From Armatimonadota bacterium (GTDB lineage Bacteria; Sysuimicrobiota; Sysuimicrobiia; Sysuimicrobiales; Humicultoraceae): a DNA stretch of 64,000 bases. Both the position numbers and the translations under genes were made by a program. Position 1 is the first letter of the stretch, and every line of letters begins with the position of its first letter. The notes below the pieces were generated by a model that did no database searches, had not been told where the DNA came from, and saw only the letters and a program-made list of their open reading frames with translations. Below are positions 17,774 through 26,557 of this stretch, piece by piece. The stretch covers positions 2,137,906 through 2,201,905 of the forward strand of contig JAVKHP010000001.1 in assembly GCA_031459855.1 (NCBI GenBank). Reading direction: 5' to 3'.

Positions 17774-18697
17774 ATGCTTCGCGGCTCGATCGTGCCGCTG
17801 GTCACGCCCTTTCGCGACGGCCGCGTCGACGAGGCCGCCCTGGCCGCGCTGATCGAGTGGCAGATCGCCTCGGGCAGCCACGGCATCAGCGTGACCGGCA
17901 GCACGGGCGAGCCGGCCGCCCTGTCGCTGGCCGAGCGGGAGCGCGTGATCGCCCTTGCGGTCGAGACCGCCCGCGGGCGCGTGCCGGTCGTGGCCGGCAC
18001 CGGTTCGGCGAACTTCGAGGAGACCCTGCACCTCACGCGCTTTGCGCGGCGCGTGGGCGCCGACGCCGCCCTGGTGGTGACGCCCTACTACACGCGGCCG
18101 GGGCAGGAGGGACTGTACCGGTACTTCCGGAGCCTGGCCGAGGCGACCGACATCCCCATCATCCTGTACAACATCCCCGGGCGGACGGCCACCACCCTCG
18201 AGCCCGAGACCACTGCGCGCCTGGCCCGCGACTGTCCGACCATCGTGGGGATCAAGGAGTCCCACAAGGACCTGGAGCACATCTGTCGGGTCATGCACCG
18301 GTGCGGGCCGACGTTTGCGGTCTACTCCGGCATCGAGCTGCTGTGCTTCCCCATCCTCGCGCTGGGCGGCGCCGGGTACGTCAGCGCCACGGGCAACGTG
18401 CTGCCCCGCGAGGTGGCCCGCCTCTACGACCTGGTCGCCGCCGGGCAGTGGGAGGAGGCGCGGCAGCTCCACTACCACCTGCTGCCCATGAACGATGTCC
18501 TGTTCATCGAGACGAACCCGGTGCCGGCGAAGACGGCGCTGGGGCTGATGGGCCGCATCCGCCCCGAGGTGCGACCGCCGCTTGCGCCGCTCGCGCCCGC
18601 GCACGAGGCCAGGCTGCGCCAGGTGATGGCCAGCTACGGGCTGCTGCCGGAGGACGTGGGGATGCCTGCGGACTCCCCGGCGGCGGGCAGGGCCTGA
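17774..18697 (+). CDS. DapA-family (dihydrodipicolinate synthase-like) class I aldolase/lyase
   Basis: 307-aa TIM barrel. Schiff-base lysine is in IVGIKESHKD, the catalytic tyrosine and arginine in ILYNIPGRT, and GSTGEPAAL replaces the GTTGES loop. All core DapA residues are present, but the gene heads a 4-hydroxyphenylacetate operon, not a lysine operon. A role cleaving 2,4-dihydroxyhept-2-enedioate or another pathway 2-oxo acid is plausible in place of a class II HpaI aldolase. A genuine DapA cannot be excluded. Confidence 0.8.
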   Translation: MLRGSIVPLVTPFRDGRVDEAALAALIEWQIASGSHGISVTGSTGEPAALSLAERERVIALAVETARGRVPVVAGTGSANFEETLHLTRFARRVGADAALVVTPYYTRPGQEGLYRYFRSLAEATDIPIILYNIPGRTATTLEPETTARLARDCPTIVGIKESHKDLEHICRVMHRCGPTFAVYSGIELLCFPILALGGAGYVSATGNVLPREVARLYDLVAAGQWEEARQLHYHLLPMNDVLFIETNPVPAKTALGLMGRIRPEVRPPLAPLAPAHEARLRQVMASYGLLPEDVGMPADSPAAGRA

Positions 18698-18707
18698 GGG
18701 GCCGGCC

Positions 18708-19457
18708 GTGCGCTGGTGTCGCTTCATCGCCGCAGGGCGCGTGTACCGCGGGCGCGTCGAGGACGGGGTGCTGGTGGACGAGCAGGGCGGCGTGCACGCG
18801 CCCGACGCGGTCGCCTGGCTGCCGCCGGTGGCGCCGTCGAAGATCGTGGGGTTTGCGCTCACCTACCGCGACCACGCCGCGGAGCTCGCGATGGCGGTGC
18901 CGGACGAGCCAGCGGTGTTCTTCAAGCCGCCCTCCAGCCTGGTCGGCCACGGCGCGCCGGTCGTCTCCCCCGCAGGCGTCACCCACCTGCACTACGAGGC
19001 CGAGCTCGCCGTGGTGATCGGCCGGCGCTGCCGCCGGATCCGCCCGGAGGCCACCCCCGAGGTCGTGCGCGGCTACACCATCGCCAACGACGTCACCGCC
19101 CGCGACTTCATCCGCAACGTCTTCCGGCCGCCCGTGCGCGCCAAGGGGTGGGACACGTTCTGCCCGCTGGGCCCCACGCTGGTGGAAGGAGAGATCGCCG
19201 ATCCCCACCGGCTGGGGCTGCGGACCTACGTCAACGGCGAGCTGCGCCAGCAGGGGAGCACGGCCGACCTGGCGCTCTCGATCTGGGAGCAGATCGCCTT
19301 CCTCTCGTCGTTCATGACCCTGGAGCCCGACGACGTGATCCTGACCGGCACGCCCAGGGGCATCGCCCCGGTGCGGCCCGGCGACCGGATGCGCATCGAG
19401 ATCGACGGCCTGGGCGCACTGGAGAACCCGGTGGTGGCCGACAGCGCCCCGACGTGA
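18708..19457 (+). CDS. Fumarylacetoacetate hydrolase-family protein, HpaG-like isomerase/decarboxylase
   Basis: 249-aa FAH-fold enzyme, likely 5-oxopent-3-ene-tricarboxylate decarboxylase / HHDD isomerase of the homoprotocatechuate pathway. FALTYRDHAAE, HYEAELAVVIGR with the metal-binding glutamates, ANDVTARDF, KGWDTFCPLGP and LTGTPRGIAPVRPGD are characteristic. Single-domain length matches HpaG2/HpaG from Gram-positive operons. It starts at GTG 18708, 10 bp after the DapA-like gene. Confidence 0.85.
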   Translation: MRWCRFIAAGRVYRGRVEDGVLVDEQGGVHAPDAVAWLPPVAPSKIVGFALTYRDHAAELAMAVPDEPAVFFKPPSSLVGHGAPVVSPAGVTHLHYEAELAVVIGRRCRRIRPEATPEVVRGYTIANDVTARDFIRNVFRPPVRAKGWDTFCPLGPTLVEGEIADPHRLGLRTYVNGELRQQGSTADLALSIWEQIAFLSSFMTLEPDDVILTGTPRGIAPVRPGDRMRIEIDGLGALENPVVADSAPT

Positions 19458-19504
19458 GCGGCGGGGCGGTGAGCGGAGCGCAGGCGGAAGGACGGGAGAG
19501 ACCG

Positions 19505-21022
19505 ATGGGCGCGCGCACGGGACAGCAGTACCTGGACGCGCTCCGGGCGCAACCCCCGGAGCTGTGGATCGGCGGGGAGCGGGTGGCCGACCCCACGGCG
19601 CATCCGGCGTTTCGGCACGTCACCCGCAGCATCGCCGCGCTCTACGACATGCAGCACGACCCGACGCTGCGGGACGAGATGACCTACGTCTCGCCGACGT
19701 CGGGCGAGCGCGTGGGGCTGTCGTTCCTCACCCCGCGCACGCACGACGACCTGCTGCGCGTCCGGCGCATGATGAAGCGGTGGGCCGACTACTCGGGCGG
19801 CATGCTGGGCCGCTCGCCCGACTACCTGAACCGTGCGCTCATGGCCTTCGCCGCCGCCGCCGACTACTGCGCGGCCAACGACCCGCGGTTTGGCGCCAAC
19901 ATCCGTCGCTACTACGAGGAGGTGCGCGAGCGCGACCTGTGTCTGACCCACACCCTGATCAACCCCCAGGCCAACCGCGCGGTGGGCCCGGCCCGGCAGG
20001 CCGATCCCTACCTGGCCGCCGGCATCGTCCGCGAGACCGCCGACGGCGTCGTGATCCGCGGCGCGCGCATGCTGGCCACGCTGCCGGTGGCCGACGAGAT
20101 CATGGTCTTCCCCTCGACCCTGCTCCGGGGTGGCCAGGAGGACGCCCCGTACGCGTTCGCGTTCGCGATCCCCTGCGCCACGCCCGGCCTGCGCTTCCTC
20201 TGCCGCGAGTCGTTCGACTACGGGCGCAGCCCGACCGACCACCCGTTGGGCAGCCGCTTCGAGGAGATGGACGCCGTCGTAATCTTCGACGACGTGCTGG
20301 TGCCCTGGGAGCGCGTCTTCCTCCTGCGCGACGTCGAGCGGTGCAACCGGGCCTTCGCCGAGACCCGGGCCGTGGTGCACATGGCCCATCAGGTGGTCAC
20401 GAAGAACGTCGCCAAGACCGAGTTCGTGCTGGGGGTCGTCTGCCTGCTGGTGGAGACGATCGCCATCGAGCAGTTCCAGCACGTGCAGGAGAAGGTGGCC
20501 GAGGTGATCCACGTCCTCGAGGCGATGCGGGCCTTCCTGCGGGCCGCCGAGGCCGACGCCGCCATCGATCGGTGGGGCGTGATGACGCCGGCCTGGCCGC
20601 CCCTGGACGCGGCGCGGCAGCTCTACACGCGCATGTACCCCCGCATGATCGAGATCGTGCAGCTGCTGGGGGCCAGTGGCCTCATGGCCATTCCCACCCG
20701 TGAGGACGTGGAGGGCCCGCAGGCCCAGACCATCGCGCGCTACTACCAGGCGGCCCGGGCCGACGCACGCGAGCGCATCCGCCTGTTCCGGCTGGCCTGG
20801 GACCTGGCGGTCTCGACGTTCGGGAGCCGCCAGGTGCTCTACGAGCGCTTCTTCTTCGGCGACCCCGTGCGCATGGCCGGCGCGACGTTCGCCAGCTACG
20901 ACAAGACCCCCTACATCGAGCGGGTGCGCCAGTTCCTGGCGCGAGCCGACGTCGAGCTGGAGCCGCCGACGCCTGCGCCCGCGGCCGGCGCGCCCGCCCC
21001 GGCGGGTGAGCGCGACCGGTGA
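19505..21022 (+). CDS. hpaB: 4-Hydroxyphenylacetate 3-monooxygenase, oxygenase component
   Basis: 505-aa FADH2-dependent monooxygenase hydroxylating 4-hydroxyphenylacetate to 3,4-dihydroxyphenylacetate. GRSPDYLNR and THTLINPQANR hold the Arg/Tyr and His active-site residues known from Thermus HpaB. EEMDAVVIFDDVLVPWERVF is the acyl-CoA-dehydrogenase-like middle region, and FGSRQVLYERFFFGDP the C-terminal helix. ATG 19505 follows GGGAG. It overlaps hpaC by GTGA, giving coupled synthesis with its reductase. A 25-residue Pro/Ala tail is extra. Confidence 0.93.
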   Translation: MGARTGQQYLDALRAQPPELWIGGERVADPTAHPAFRHVTRSIAALYDMQHDPTLRDEMTYVSPTSGERVGLSFLTPRTHDDLLRVRRMMKRWADYSGGMLGRSPDYLNRALMAFAAAADYCAANDPRFGANIRRYYEEVRERDLCLTHTLINPQANRAVGPARQADPYLAAGIVRETADGVVIRGARMLATLPVADEIMVFPSTLLRGGQEDAPYAFAFAIPCATPGLRFLCRESFDYGRSPTDHPLGSRFEEMDAVVIFDDVLVPWERVFLLRDVERCNRAFAETRAVVHMAHQVVTKNVAKTEFVLGVVCLLVETIAIEQFQHVQEKVAEVIHVLEAMRAFLRAAEADAAIDRWGVMTPAWPPLDAARQLYTRMYPRMIEIVQLLGASGLMAIPTREDVEGPQAQTIARYYQAARADARERIRLFRLAWDLAVSTFGSRQVLYERFFFGDPVRMAGATFASYDKTPYIERVRQFLARADVELEPPTPAPAAGAPAPAGERDR

Positions 21023-21660
21023 GCGCCGACCCCTCGCGCGCGCCCGCGCCCCCGGCCGACGGCGAGCTGCCGCTGGAGGCCCGCGCCTTCCGCCGCACCA
21101 TGGGGTTGTTCGCCACCGGGGTCACCGTCGTGGCGGTGGACACCGGCGCGGGGCCGCTGGGCATGACCGCCAACAGCGTCACGGCCGTCTCGCTCGACCC
21201 GCTCCTGGTGCTCTTCTGCGTGGACCACCGCGCGCGCCTGCACCCCCACCTGGTCGAAGGACGCCCTGTCGCCATCAGCATCCTGCGCGACGACCAGGAG
21301 GTGCTGTCGCGGTACTTCGCCGGTGGCTGGCGGGATCGCCCGGCGCCGGAGTACCGCTTCGAGGCGTGGGACGGCGCCCCGCGGCTCGTCGGCGCGCTGG
21401 CCGCGATCCGCGGCGAGGTGGCGCGCCTGTACGACGGTGGCGACCACACTATCGTGCTCTGCCGGGTGACCGGTCTGTACGAGGGGCGCGACCCCTACCA
21501 CCCGTTGATCTTCTTCGCCGGACGCTACCGGCGGCTGGCGCCGCTGGCGGCACCGGCGGAACCGCCCGAGCAGTGGGGCCCGGACGGCGTGTCGATCTAC
21601 TACGAGGAGTGGGGCACGCCCCCGCCGGCATCGTCGTCCGACCCGGAGCCGGCGCCGTGA
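21019..21660 (+). CDS. hpaC: Flavin reductase component of 4-HPA monooxygenase (HpaC-like)
   Basis: 213-aa flavin-reductase-like split beta-barrel that supplies FADH2 to HpaB. The FATGVTVV and GMTANSVTAVSLDPLLVLFCV motifs are typical. About 45 C-terminal residues beyond the usual core include GPDGVSIYYEEWG. Start GTG 21019 overlaps the hpaB stop, and its own stop overlaps the next start, again GTGA. Confidence 0.9.
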   Translation: MSADPSRAPAPPADGELPLEARAFRRTMGLFATGVTVVAVDTGAGPLGMTANSVTAVSLDPLLVLFCVDHRARLHPHLVEGRPVAISILRDDQEVLSRYFAGGWRDRPAPEYRFEAWDGAPRLVGALAAIRGEVARLYDGGDHTIVLCRVTGLYEGRDPYHPLIFFAGRYRRLAPLAAPAEPPEQWGPDGVSIYYEEWGTPPPASSSDPEPAP

Positions 21661-22646
21661 GCGCGCCGGACATCCTCCGCGCGGGCCATGCGGTGTTCCG
21701 CACGACCGACCTGGGGCGTGCGCGCGCCTTCTACGTGGACCTGCTGGGGTTCGTGGAGACGGCGCGGGAGCGCGACGCGCTCTACCTGCGCGGCTACGAG
21801 GAGACCGAGCACCACAGCCTGGTGCTGCAGCGCGCTCCGACGCCGGGCGCCGCGCACCTGGCCTTCAGGGTGGCCTCCCCCGACGACCTCGATCGCCTCG
21901 CGGCCATCTGCCGCGACGCGGGCCTGCCCCACCGGTGGGTGGCGGAGGGGGAGGAACCCGGGCAGGGACGGGCGCTGCGGGTGCAGGATCCCGGCGGCCT
22001 GCCCCTGGAGTTCTACGCGTCCATGGCCCGCGCCGAGCGCCTGCTGCAACGCTTCGACCTTTATCGCGGCGCGCGCGTGATGCGCCTGGACCACTTCAAC
22101 TGCCAGGTGCCCGACGTGGCGATGGTGTCGCGCTGGTACACGGACACCCTGGGCTTCCGCTGCTCGGAGTACACGGAGACCGACGAGCAGCCGCCGCGGC
22201 TGTGGGCCGTCTGGCTGCACCGCAAGCCCAACGTCCACGACATCGCGCTCATGACCGGGATCGGCCCGCGGGTCCACCACGCCGGCTTCTGGATGGCCGA
22301 GACCCTGGACGTGATTCGCGCGTGCGACCTGCTGGCGGCGGCCGGATGGGTGGGGGCCATCGAGCGCGGGCCTGGCCGGCACGGGATCTCCAACGCCTTC
22401 TTCCTGTACCTGCGCGATCCGGACGGCAACCGGATCGAGCTCTACACGGGCGACTACCTGACCACCGACCCGGACCGCCCGCCGCTGCGGTGGAGCCTGA
22501 ACGACCCCCGGCGCGCGACGTTCTGGGGCCACGCGCCGCCGCGCTCGTGGTTCGACGACGCCTCGCCCGTCGAGTCGATCGTCACGGGCGCGCTCCTGCC
22601 CGTCCAGGCGCCCGCGATGCAGGACCGCCCGGAGTTCGTGACCTGA
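21657..22646 (+). CDS. hpaD: 3,4-Dihydroxyphenylacetate 2,3-dioxygenase (extradiol, VOC family)
   Basis: 329-aa type I extradiol dioxygenase opening the ring of homoprotocatechuate. Two VOC modules are seen. The C-terminal one holds the metal triad: His in LDHFNCQVPD, His in VHHAGFWM and Glu in NRIELYTGDY. Length and the RWSLNDPRR tail match the Brevibacterium/Arthrobacter HPCD type. Start GTG 21657 is coupled to hpaC. The later enzymes HpaE, HpaF and HpaH are not in the window. Confidence 0.9.
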   Translation: MSAPDILRAGHAVFRTTDLGRARAFYVDLLGFVETARERDALYLRGYEETEHHSLVLQRAPTPGAAHLAFRVASPDDLDRLAAICRDAGLPHRWVAEGEEPGQGRALRVQDPGGLPLEFYASMARAERLLQRFDLYRGARVMRLDHFNCQVPDVAMVSRWYTDTLGFRCSEYTETDEQPPRLWAVWLHRKPNVHDIALMTGIGPRVHHAGFWMAETLDVIRACDLLAAAGWVGAIERGPGRHGISNAFFLYLRDPDGNRIELYTGDYLTTDPDRPPLRWSLNDPRRATFWGHAPPRSWFDDASPVESIVTGALLPVQAPAMQDRPEFVT

Positions 22647-22653
22647 CGCATGG

Positions 22654-22709
22654 GCGCGCCCGCGGGGAATCCCCCGCGGGCGCGCGCGGCCTCGGGGAGT
22701 CTCCCCGCA
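22654..22709. terminator. Strong hairpins between convergent hpaD and the XRE-TPR gene
   Basis: Positions 22654-22667 and 22672-22685 form a perfect 14-bp stem around a 4-nt loop (AATC). It is followed by a second hairpin of the form CGGGGA-GTC-TCCCCG near 22692-22707. Lying between two convergent stops, they probably act as a bidirectional terminator, although no U-tract is present. Confidence 0.65.
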
Positions 22710-22742
22710 CCAGCGCGTCGCCAGCTCGCCGCCCGCGGGCGT

Positions 22743-23978
22743 TCAGGCGATCGAGAGCAAGGCCCGTCCGGCGTGCAGGCGCCCGACGCGCGATGCGCCC
22801 AGCGCGATCTCGAAGTAGTGGGTGGCGCGCTCCTGCTCGTTGCGGGCCTGATGGTACCGGCCGAGCGCGTCGGCTGCCTCAGCCAGTTCCTGCGCGCTGT
22901 CCTCCGTCCCCAGCCGCTGCAGGGCACCTTCGAGCACCGGCAGGGCGTCGTCGGCGCGCCCCAGCGCCAGCAGCGCCCGGCCCAGCACCGCGGCGGCGCG
23001 CGCCGTCGCGCTGTCGTCCCCGGTGCCCTGCGCCAGCGTGGTGGCCTCCTGGGCCGCCTCCAGCGCCACCGACGCCTCCCCCATCGCGAGGTGCACCCGG
23101 CCGAGGTGGATCAGGCTCTCCAGTTCGGTACGGCGGTCGCCGGCGCTTCGCGCGGTCTGCCGTGCCCGCTCCAGCGTCTCCCGCGCCTCGGCCATCGCGT
23201 CCTGGCCGTAGGCGAGCAGCCCCAGCCCGAGCCACGCGCGGGCCAGCAGCGCCCCCAACTTGTAGCGCGCCGCCAGGCGGGCCGCGACGTCCAACCGGCG
23301 GCGCGCCTGGCGGACGTCACCGCGCTGCACCAGCGCCGTCGCGTACGCCAGCAGCAGGCGCACGGTCAGGTCCGGCTGGCGCGCGGGACTGCGCAGGCGC
23401 CCCAGCGCCTCGCGAAACATCGCCGCCGCGGTGGCCGCGTCGCCCCGGCGCATCGCCAGCGAGCCGACCACCAGATCGCGGCGCGCCAGGGTACGCGCGC
23501 CCAGTCCCGCAACGAACGCGTCCAGCTCTTGCAGGACGACCGCGGCCCGCTCGAGCCGGCCGCTCTCGAGCTCCAGCTCGGCCAGGGCCAGCATCGCGTC
23601 GGCCCGCTGGAGCGTCCAGCCGCCGGTCGCGGCGAGGTCGGCGGCGAGTTCCAGCGCGCGCCGGGCCAGTGGCGCGTGGCGACTGGCCGCCAGGTCGCGC
23701 GCCCACGCCACCAGCCCCTCCAGCGCGGCGAGGCGCTGGTCCTGCATGTCGCCGGCGATGCCCGAAAGCGAGGTCTGGAGCCGGCGGGCGAGGTACCGCA
23801 GCGTGTCCAGGGACGGATCGGCGAACCCGCCCTCGAGCTGGCTGATGAAGCTCTTGGTGTAGTCGGGGCCCGCCAGCGCGGACTGCGTCATGCCCAGCTC
23901 GCGCCGCCGCTGCCGGATGCGGCGGCCGATGGGCGCCTCCTCGGGCGTGGCATGTCGACGCGACGGATGTCGTCCCAT
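22743..23978 (-). CDS. XRE-family regulator with TPR repeat domain
   Basis: 411 aa. An HTH_3/Cro-type DNA-binding domain occupies about residues 18-72 (GRRIRQRRRELGMTQSALAG, SFISQLEGGFADPSLDTLRY). It is followed by about 320 residues of Ala/Leu/Arg-rich helical hairpins with TPR-like spacing (for example AWLGLGLLAYGQDAMAEARE and AVLGRALLALGRADDALPV). Such proteins resemble quorum-type or metabolite-sensing XRE-TPR regulators. ATG 23978 lacks a good ribosome site; GTG 23999 is an alternative. Its position behind the hpa cluster makes it a candidate regulator of it. Confidence 0.75.
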   Translation of the reverse strand: MGRHPSRRHATPEEAPIGRRIRQRRRELGMTQSALAGPDYTKSFISQLEGGFADPSLDTLRYLARRLQTSLSGIAGDMQDQRLAALEGLVAWARDLAASRHAPLARRALELAADLAATGGWTLQRADAMLALAELELESGRLERAAVVLQELDAFVAGLGARTLARRDLVVGSLAMRRGDAATAAAMFREALGRLRSPARQPDLTVRLLLAYATALVQRGDVRQARRRLDVAARLAARYKLGALLARAWLGLGLLAYGQDAMAEARETLERARQTARSAGDRRTELESLIHLGRVHLAMGEASVALEAAQEATTLAQGTGDDSATARAAAVLGRALLALGRADDALPVLEGALQRLGTEDSAQELAEAADALGRYHQARNEQERATHYFEIALGASRVGRLHAGRALLSIA

Positions 23979-23994
23979 GGCATGCACCAACCTG

Positions 23995-24009
23995 TACACC
24001 GATTACACC
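23995..24009. promoter_or_regulatory. Direct repeat TACACC-N3-TACACC before the XRE-TPR gene
   Basis: TACACCGATTACACC lies immediately upstream of the ATG and overlaps the alternative GTG. Short direct repeats at this position are common autoregulatory operators of XRE proteins. The function is inferred from placement only. Confidence 0.35.
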
Positions 24010-24103
24010 ATAACTGCGCCGCTGGCGGAACCCGGCACGGCGCGGCCGCGCGGCTGCGGCCTGCCGGGGTCCGGTGTGCGACACCGCTACCCCTGCGCGT
24101 CGC

Positions 24104-24133
24104 TTGACACGTCCGCGGCGCGCTTGGTATACG
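24104..24133 (+). promoter_or_regulatory. Sigma-70-type promoter of the hom-thrC-lysC cluster
   Basis: Consensus -35 TTGACA (24104-24109), 18-bp spacer, TATACG (24128-24133). The expected transcription start is about 24139-24141. That is past the GGAGGG at 24133-24138, so that ribosome site would not be in the mRNA from this promoter. Confidence 0.7.
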
Positions 24134-24142
24134 GAGGGCATC

Positions 24143-24178
24143 ATGCGCGCCATCGTCGACGTCTGTGACCGTGGCTGA
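24143..24178 (+). other. 11-codon upstream ORF overlapping the hom start
   Basis: ATG 24143 opens a frame encoding MRAIVDVCDRG and stopping at 24176-24178, inside the beginning of hom. GGAGGG sits 5 nt before it. It has no run of Thr or Ile codons, so classical attenuation is not supported. It may couple translation to the GTG of hom, or be a chance frame. Confidence 0.35.
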
Positions 24179-25454
24179 CGCCTGCCGTGTGGGCCTGCTC
24201 GGCCTGGGAACCGTCGGCAGCGCCGTGGCGCGGCTCTTGCTGGAGCGGTCCGAGGAACTCGCCCGGCAGGCCGGGGTGCCCATCGTGCTCCACCGCGTGG
24301 CGGTGGCGCACCCTGCGCGCCCGCGCGCCGTCGCGTTTCCGCCCGGCGTGTTGGTCGGCGACGCGCGGGCGGTGGTCGCCGATCCCGCGGTCGACGTGGT
24401 GGTGGAGGCCATGGGCGGTCTCGAGCCCGCCCGCTCGTACCTGCTGGAGGCCCTGACGCGCCGCAAGGCCGTGGTCACCGCCAACAAGCAGCTGATGTCC
24501 ACCCGCGGCGACGAGCTGCGCGCGGCGGCCAACGCGGCCGGCGTGGACCTCTGCTTCGAGGCCAGCGTGGCCGGTGGCATCCCCATCATCAAGACGATCC
24601 GCGAGGCGCTGGCCGGCAACCGGATCCGGCAGCTGCTGGGTATCATCAACGGCACCACGAACTTCATCCTCACGCGGATGACCCGCGAGGGCATCTCGTT
24701 CGGCGAGGCGCTGGCCGACGCGCAGCAGCGGGGGTTCGCCGAGGCCGATCCGACCGACGACGTCGACGGCCACGACGCGGCGGCGAAGCTCGCGATCCTG
24801 GCCTCCGTGGCCTTCGGCTGCCGGCTCACGAGCGCCGACGTCTACCGCGAGGGCATCGGCGCCATCACGCCCCGGGTGATCGCCTATGGGCGGGAACTCG
24901 GCTACGTGGTGAAACTGCTGGCGATCGCGCGCGACGACGACGGCGCCGTCGAGGCGCGCGTGCACCCGGCGCTGGTGCCCGTCGACCACCCCCTGGCGGG
25001 CGTCGGCGACGAGGTCAACGCGGTGCTGATCGAGGCGGACCCCGTGGGCCGCCTCATGCTCGAGGGGCGCGGCGCCGGCGGCGGCCCCACGGCCAGCGCG
25101 GTGCTGGGGGACGTGATCGACGTGGCGCGCAACCTGCGGGCCGGCGCCACCGGGCGCCTGGGCGGTCTGCCCCCACGGACGGTGCCCGTGCGCGAAATGG
25201 CCGAGGTCGTCGGACCCTACTGCGTGGCCCTGGAGGTGGCCGACCGGCCTGGCGTGTTCGCGCGGGTGGCCGCGGCCTTTGGCGACGAGCAGGTCAGCAT
25301 CGCGTCCATCGTGCAGAAGAGCCGCGGGGTCACCGCCGACGTCGTGCTGGTGACCCACGAGGCGGTGGAGGCCGCGATGCAGCGCGTGCTGGACCGCCTG
25401 CGGGCGCTGGACGTCGTCCGGTCGGTCCACGCGGCGCTGCGGATCGCTGCGTAG
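24165..25454 (+). CDS. hom: Homoserine dehydrogenase
   Basis: 429-aa NAD(P)-dependent reductase of aspartate semialdehyde to homoserine. Rossmann GLGTVG is at 13-18. VTANKQL, the active-site region INGTTNFILTRM and DVDGHDAAAKLAIL with the catalytic Asp/Lys follow. A C-terminal ACT domain (about 345-425, EVADRPGVFARVAAAFGD) suggests threonine feedback. GTG 24165 or the in-frame GTG 24171 is the start; neither has a ribosome site in frame. thrC and lysC follow, forming a threonine biosynthesis operon. Confidence 0.93.
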   Translation: MTVADACRVGLLGLGTVGSAVARLLLERSEELARQAGVPIVLHRVAVAHPARPRAVAFPPGVLVGDARAVVADPAVDVVVEAMGGLEPARSYLLEALTRRKAVVTANKQLMSTRGDELRAAANAAGVDLCFEASVAGGIPIIKTIREALAGNRIRQLLGIINGTTNFILTRMTREGISFGEALADAQQRGFAEADPTDDVDGHDAAAKLAILASVAFGCRLTSADVYREGIGAITPRVIAYGRELGYVVKLLAIARDDDGAVEARVHPALVPVDHPLAGVGDEVNAVLIEADPVGRLMLEGRGAGGGPTASAVLGDVIDVARNLRAGATGRLGGLPPRTVPVREMAEVVGPYCVALEVADRPGVFARVAAAFGDEQVSIASIVQKSRGVTADVVLVTHEAVEAAMQRVLDRLRALDVVRSVHAALRIAA

Positions 25455-25458
25455 CGCC

Positions 25459-26490
25459 ATGGCGACCGTCGCCTGGCCGGGCGTCGTGGAAGCCTACCGG
25501 ACGTGGTTGCCCCCGGTGCGCGTCGTGGTCACGCTGCAGGAGGGCCACACGCCCCTGGTGCCCTCGACGCGCCTGTCGCGCCAGCTCGGCCGCCCCGTGT
25601 GGCTCAAGCTCGAGGGCTGCAACCCCACGGGGTCGTTCAAGGACCGGGGCATGACCCTGGCCGTGAGCGCGGCGGCCACCGAAGGGGCGCGCGGCGTCAT
25701 CTGCGCGTCCACCGGCAACACCGCGGCCGCAGCGGCCGCCTACGCCGCCCGCGCGGGGCTGCGGTGCGCGATCCTGCTCCCTGTTGGCGCCGTCGCCCGG
25801 GGCAAGCTCGTGCAGGCCATCGCCCACGGCGCGCAGGTGCTGGCCATCGAGGCGGGCTTCGACCGGGCGTTGGACCTGGCGCAGGCGGCGAGTCGGGCCT
25901 TTGGCGACGTGCTGGTGAACTCGTTGAACCCGCTGCGGCTGGACGGCCAGATGACCGCGGCCTTCGAGATCTGCGACGCGCTGGGGCATGCGCCCGCCGC
26001 CGTGGTGCTGCCGGTGGGCAACGGCGGCAACATCACGGCGTACTGGCGCGGGTTCGTCCGCTACGCCGAGGCCGGCCGCGTGACGACCCGGCCCCGCCTG
26101 TTCGGCGTGCAGGCTGCTGGCGCCAACCCGCTGGTGCGCGGCGCGCCCGTCGCGGAGCCCAAGACCCTAGCCTCGGCCATCCGCATCGGCCGCCCCGCCA
26201 ACTGGCAGGGCGCGGTGGAGGCGGCACGGGCCTCGGGCGGCGCGTTCCTCCAGGTGACCGACGACGAGATCGCCGCCGCGCAGCGCGCGCTGGCCCGGGA
26301 AGGCATTTTCGTGGAACCCGCCTCGGCGGCGGCCGCTGCGGGCCTGGCGTACCTGCCGCCGGGCGAGGGCGAGGTGGTGTGCGTGCTGACCGGACACGGC
26401 CTGAAGGATCCCGACGCCGTCCCCGGCGTAGAGCCCGTGCGGGTGACGCCGACGCTGGAAGCGCTGGGCAAGGCGTTGACCAGCCCGTGA
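25459..26490 (+). CDS. thrC: Threonine synthase
   Basis: 343-aa PLP enzyme converting O-phosphohomoserine to threonine. The PLP lysine is K61 in [26 protein letters not shown] binds phosphate, and [15 protein letters not shown] is the PLP-phosphate loop. The short, single-domain form matches the Gram-positive/Thermus type. ATG 25459 is 4 bp past the hom stop. Confidence 0.93.
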   Translation: MATVAWPGVVEAYRTWLPPVRVVVTLQEGHTPLVPSTRLSRQLGRPVWLKLEGCNPTGSFKDRGMTLAVSAAATEGARGVICASTGNTAAAAAAYAARAGLRCAILLPVGAVARGKLVQAIAHGAQVLAIEAGFDRALDLAQAASRAFGDVLVNSLNPLRLDGQMTAAFEICDALGHAPAAVVLPVGNGGNITAYWRGFVRYAEAGRVTTRPRLFGVQAAGANPLVRGAPVAEPKTLASAIRIGRPANWQGAVEAARASGGAFLQVTDDEIAAAQRALAREGIFVEPASAAAAAGLAYLPPGEGEVVCVLTGHGLKDPDAVPGVEPVRVTPTLEALGKALTSP

Positions 26491-26557
26491 GCCCCGCGGG
26501 CGGTGGGCGAACGGGAGGCGGACGGACGAGCGGCAAGCAGACGAGCGGAGGCGCACC

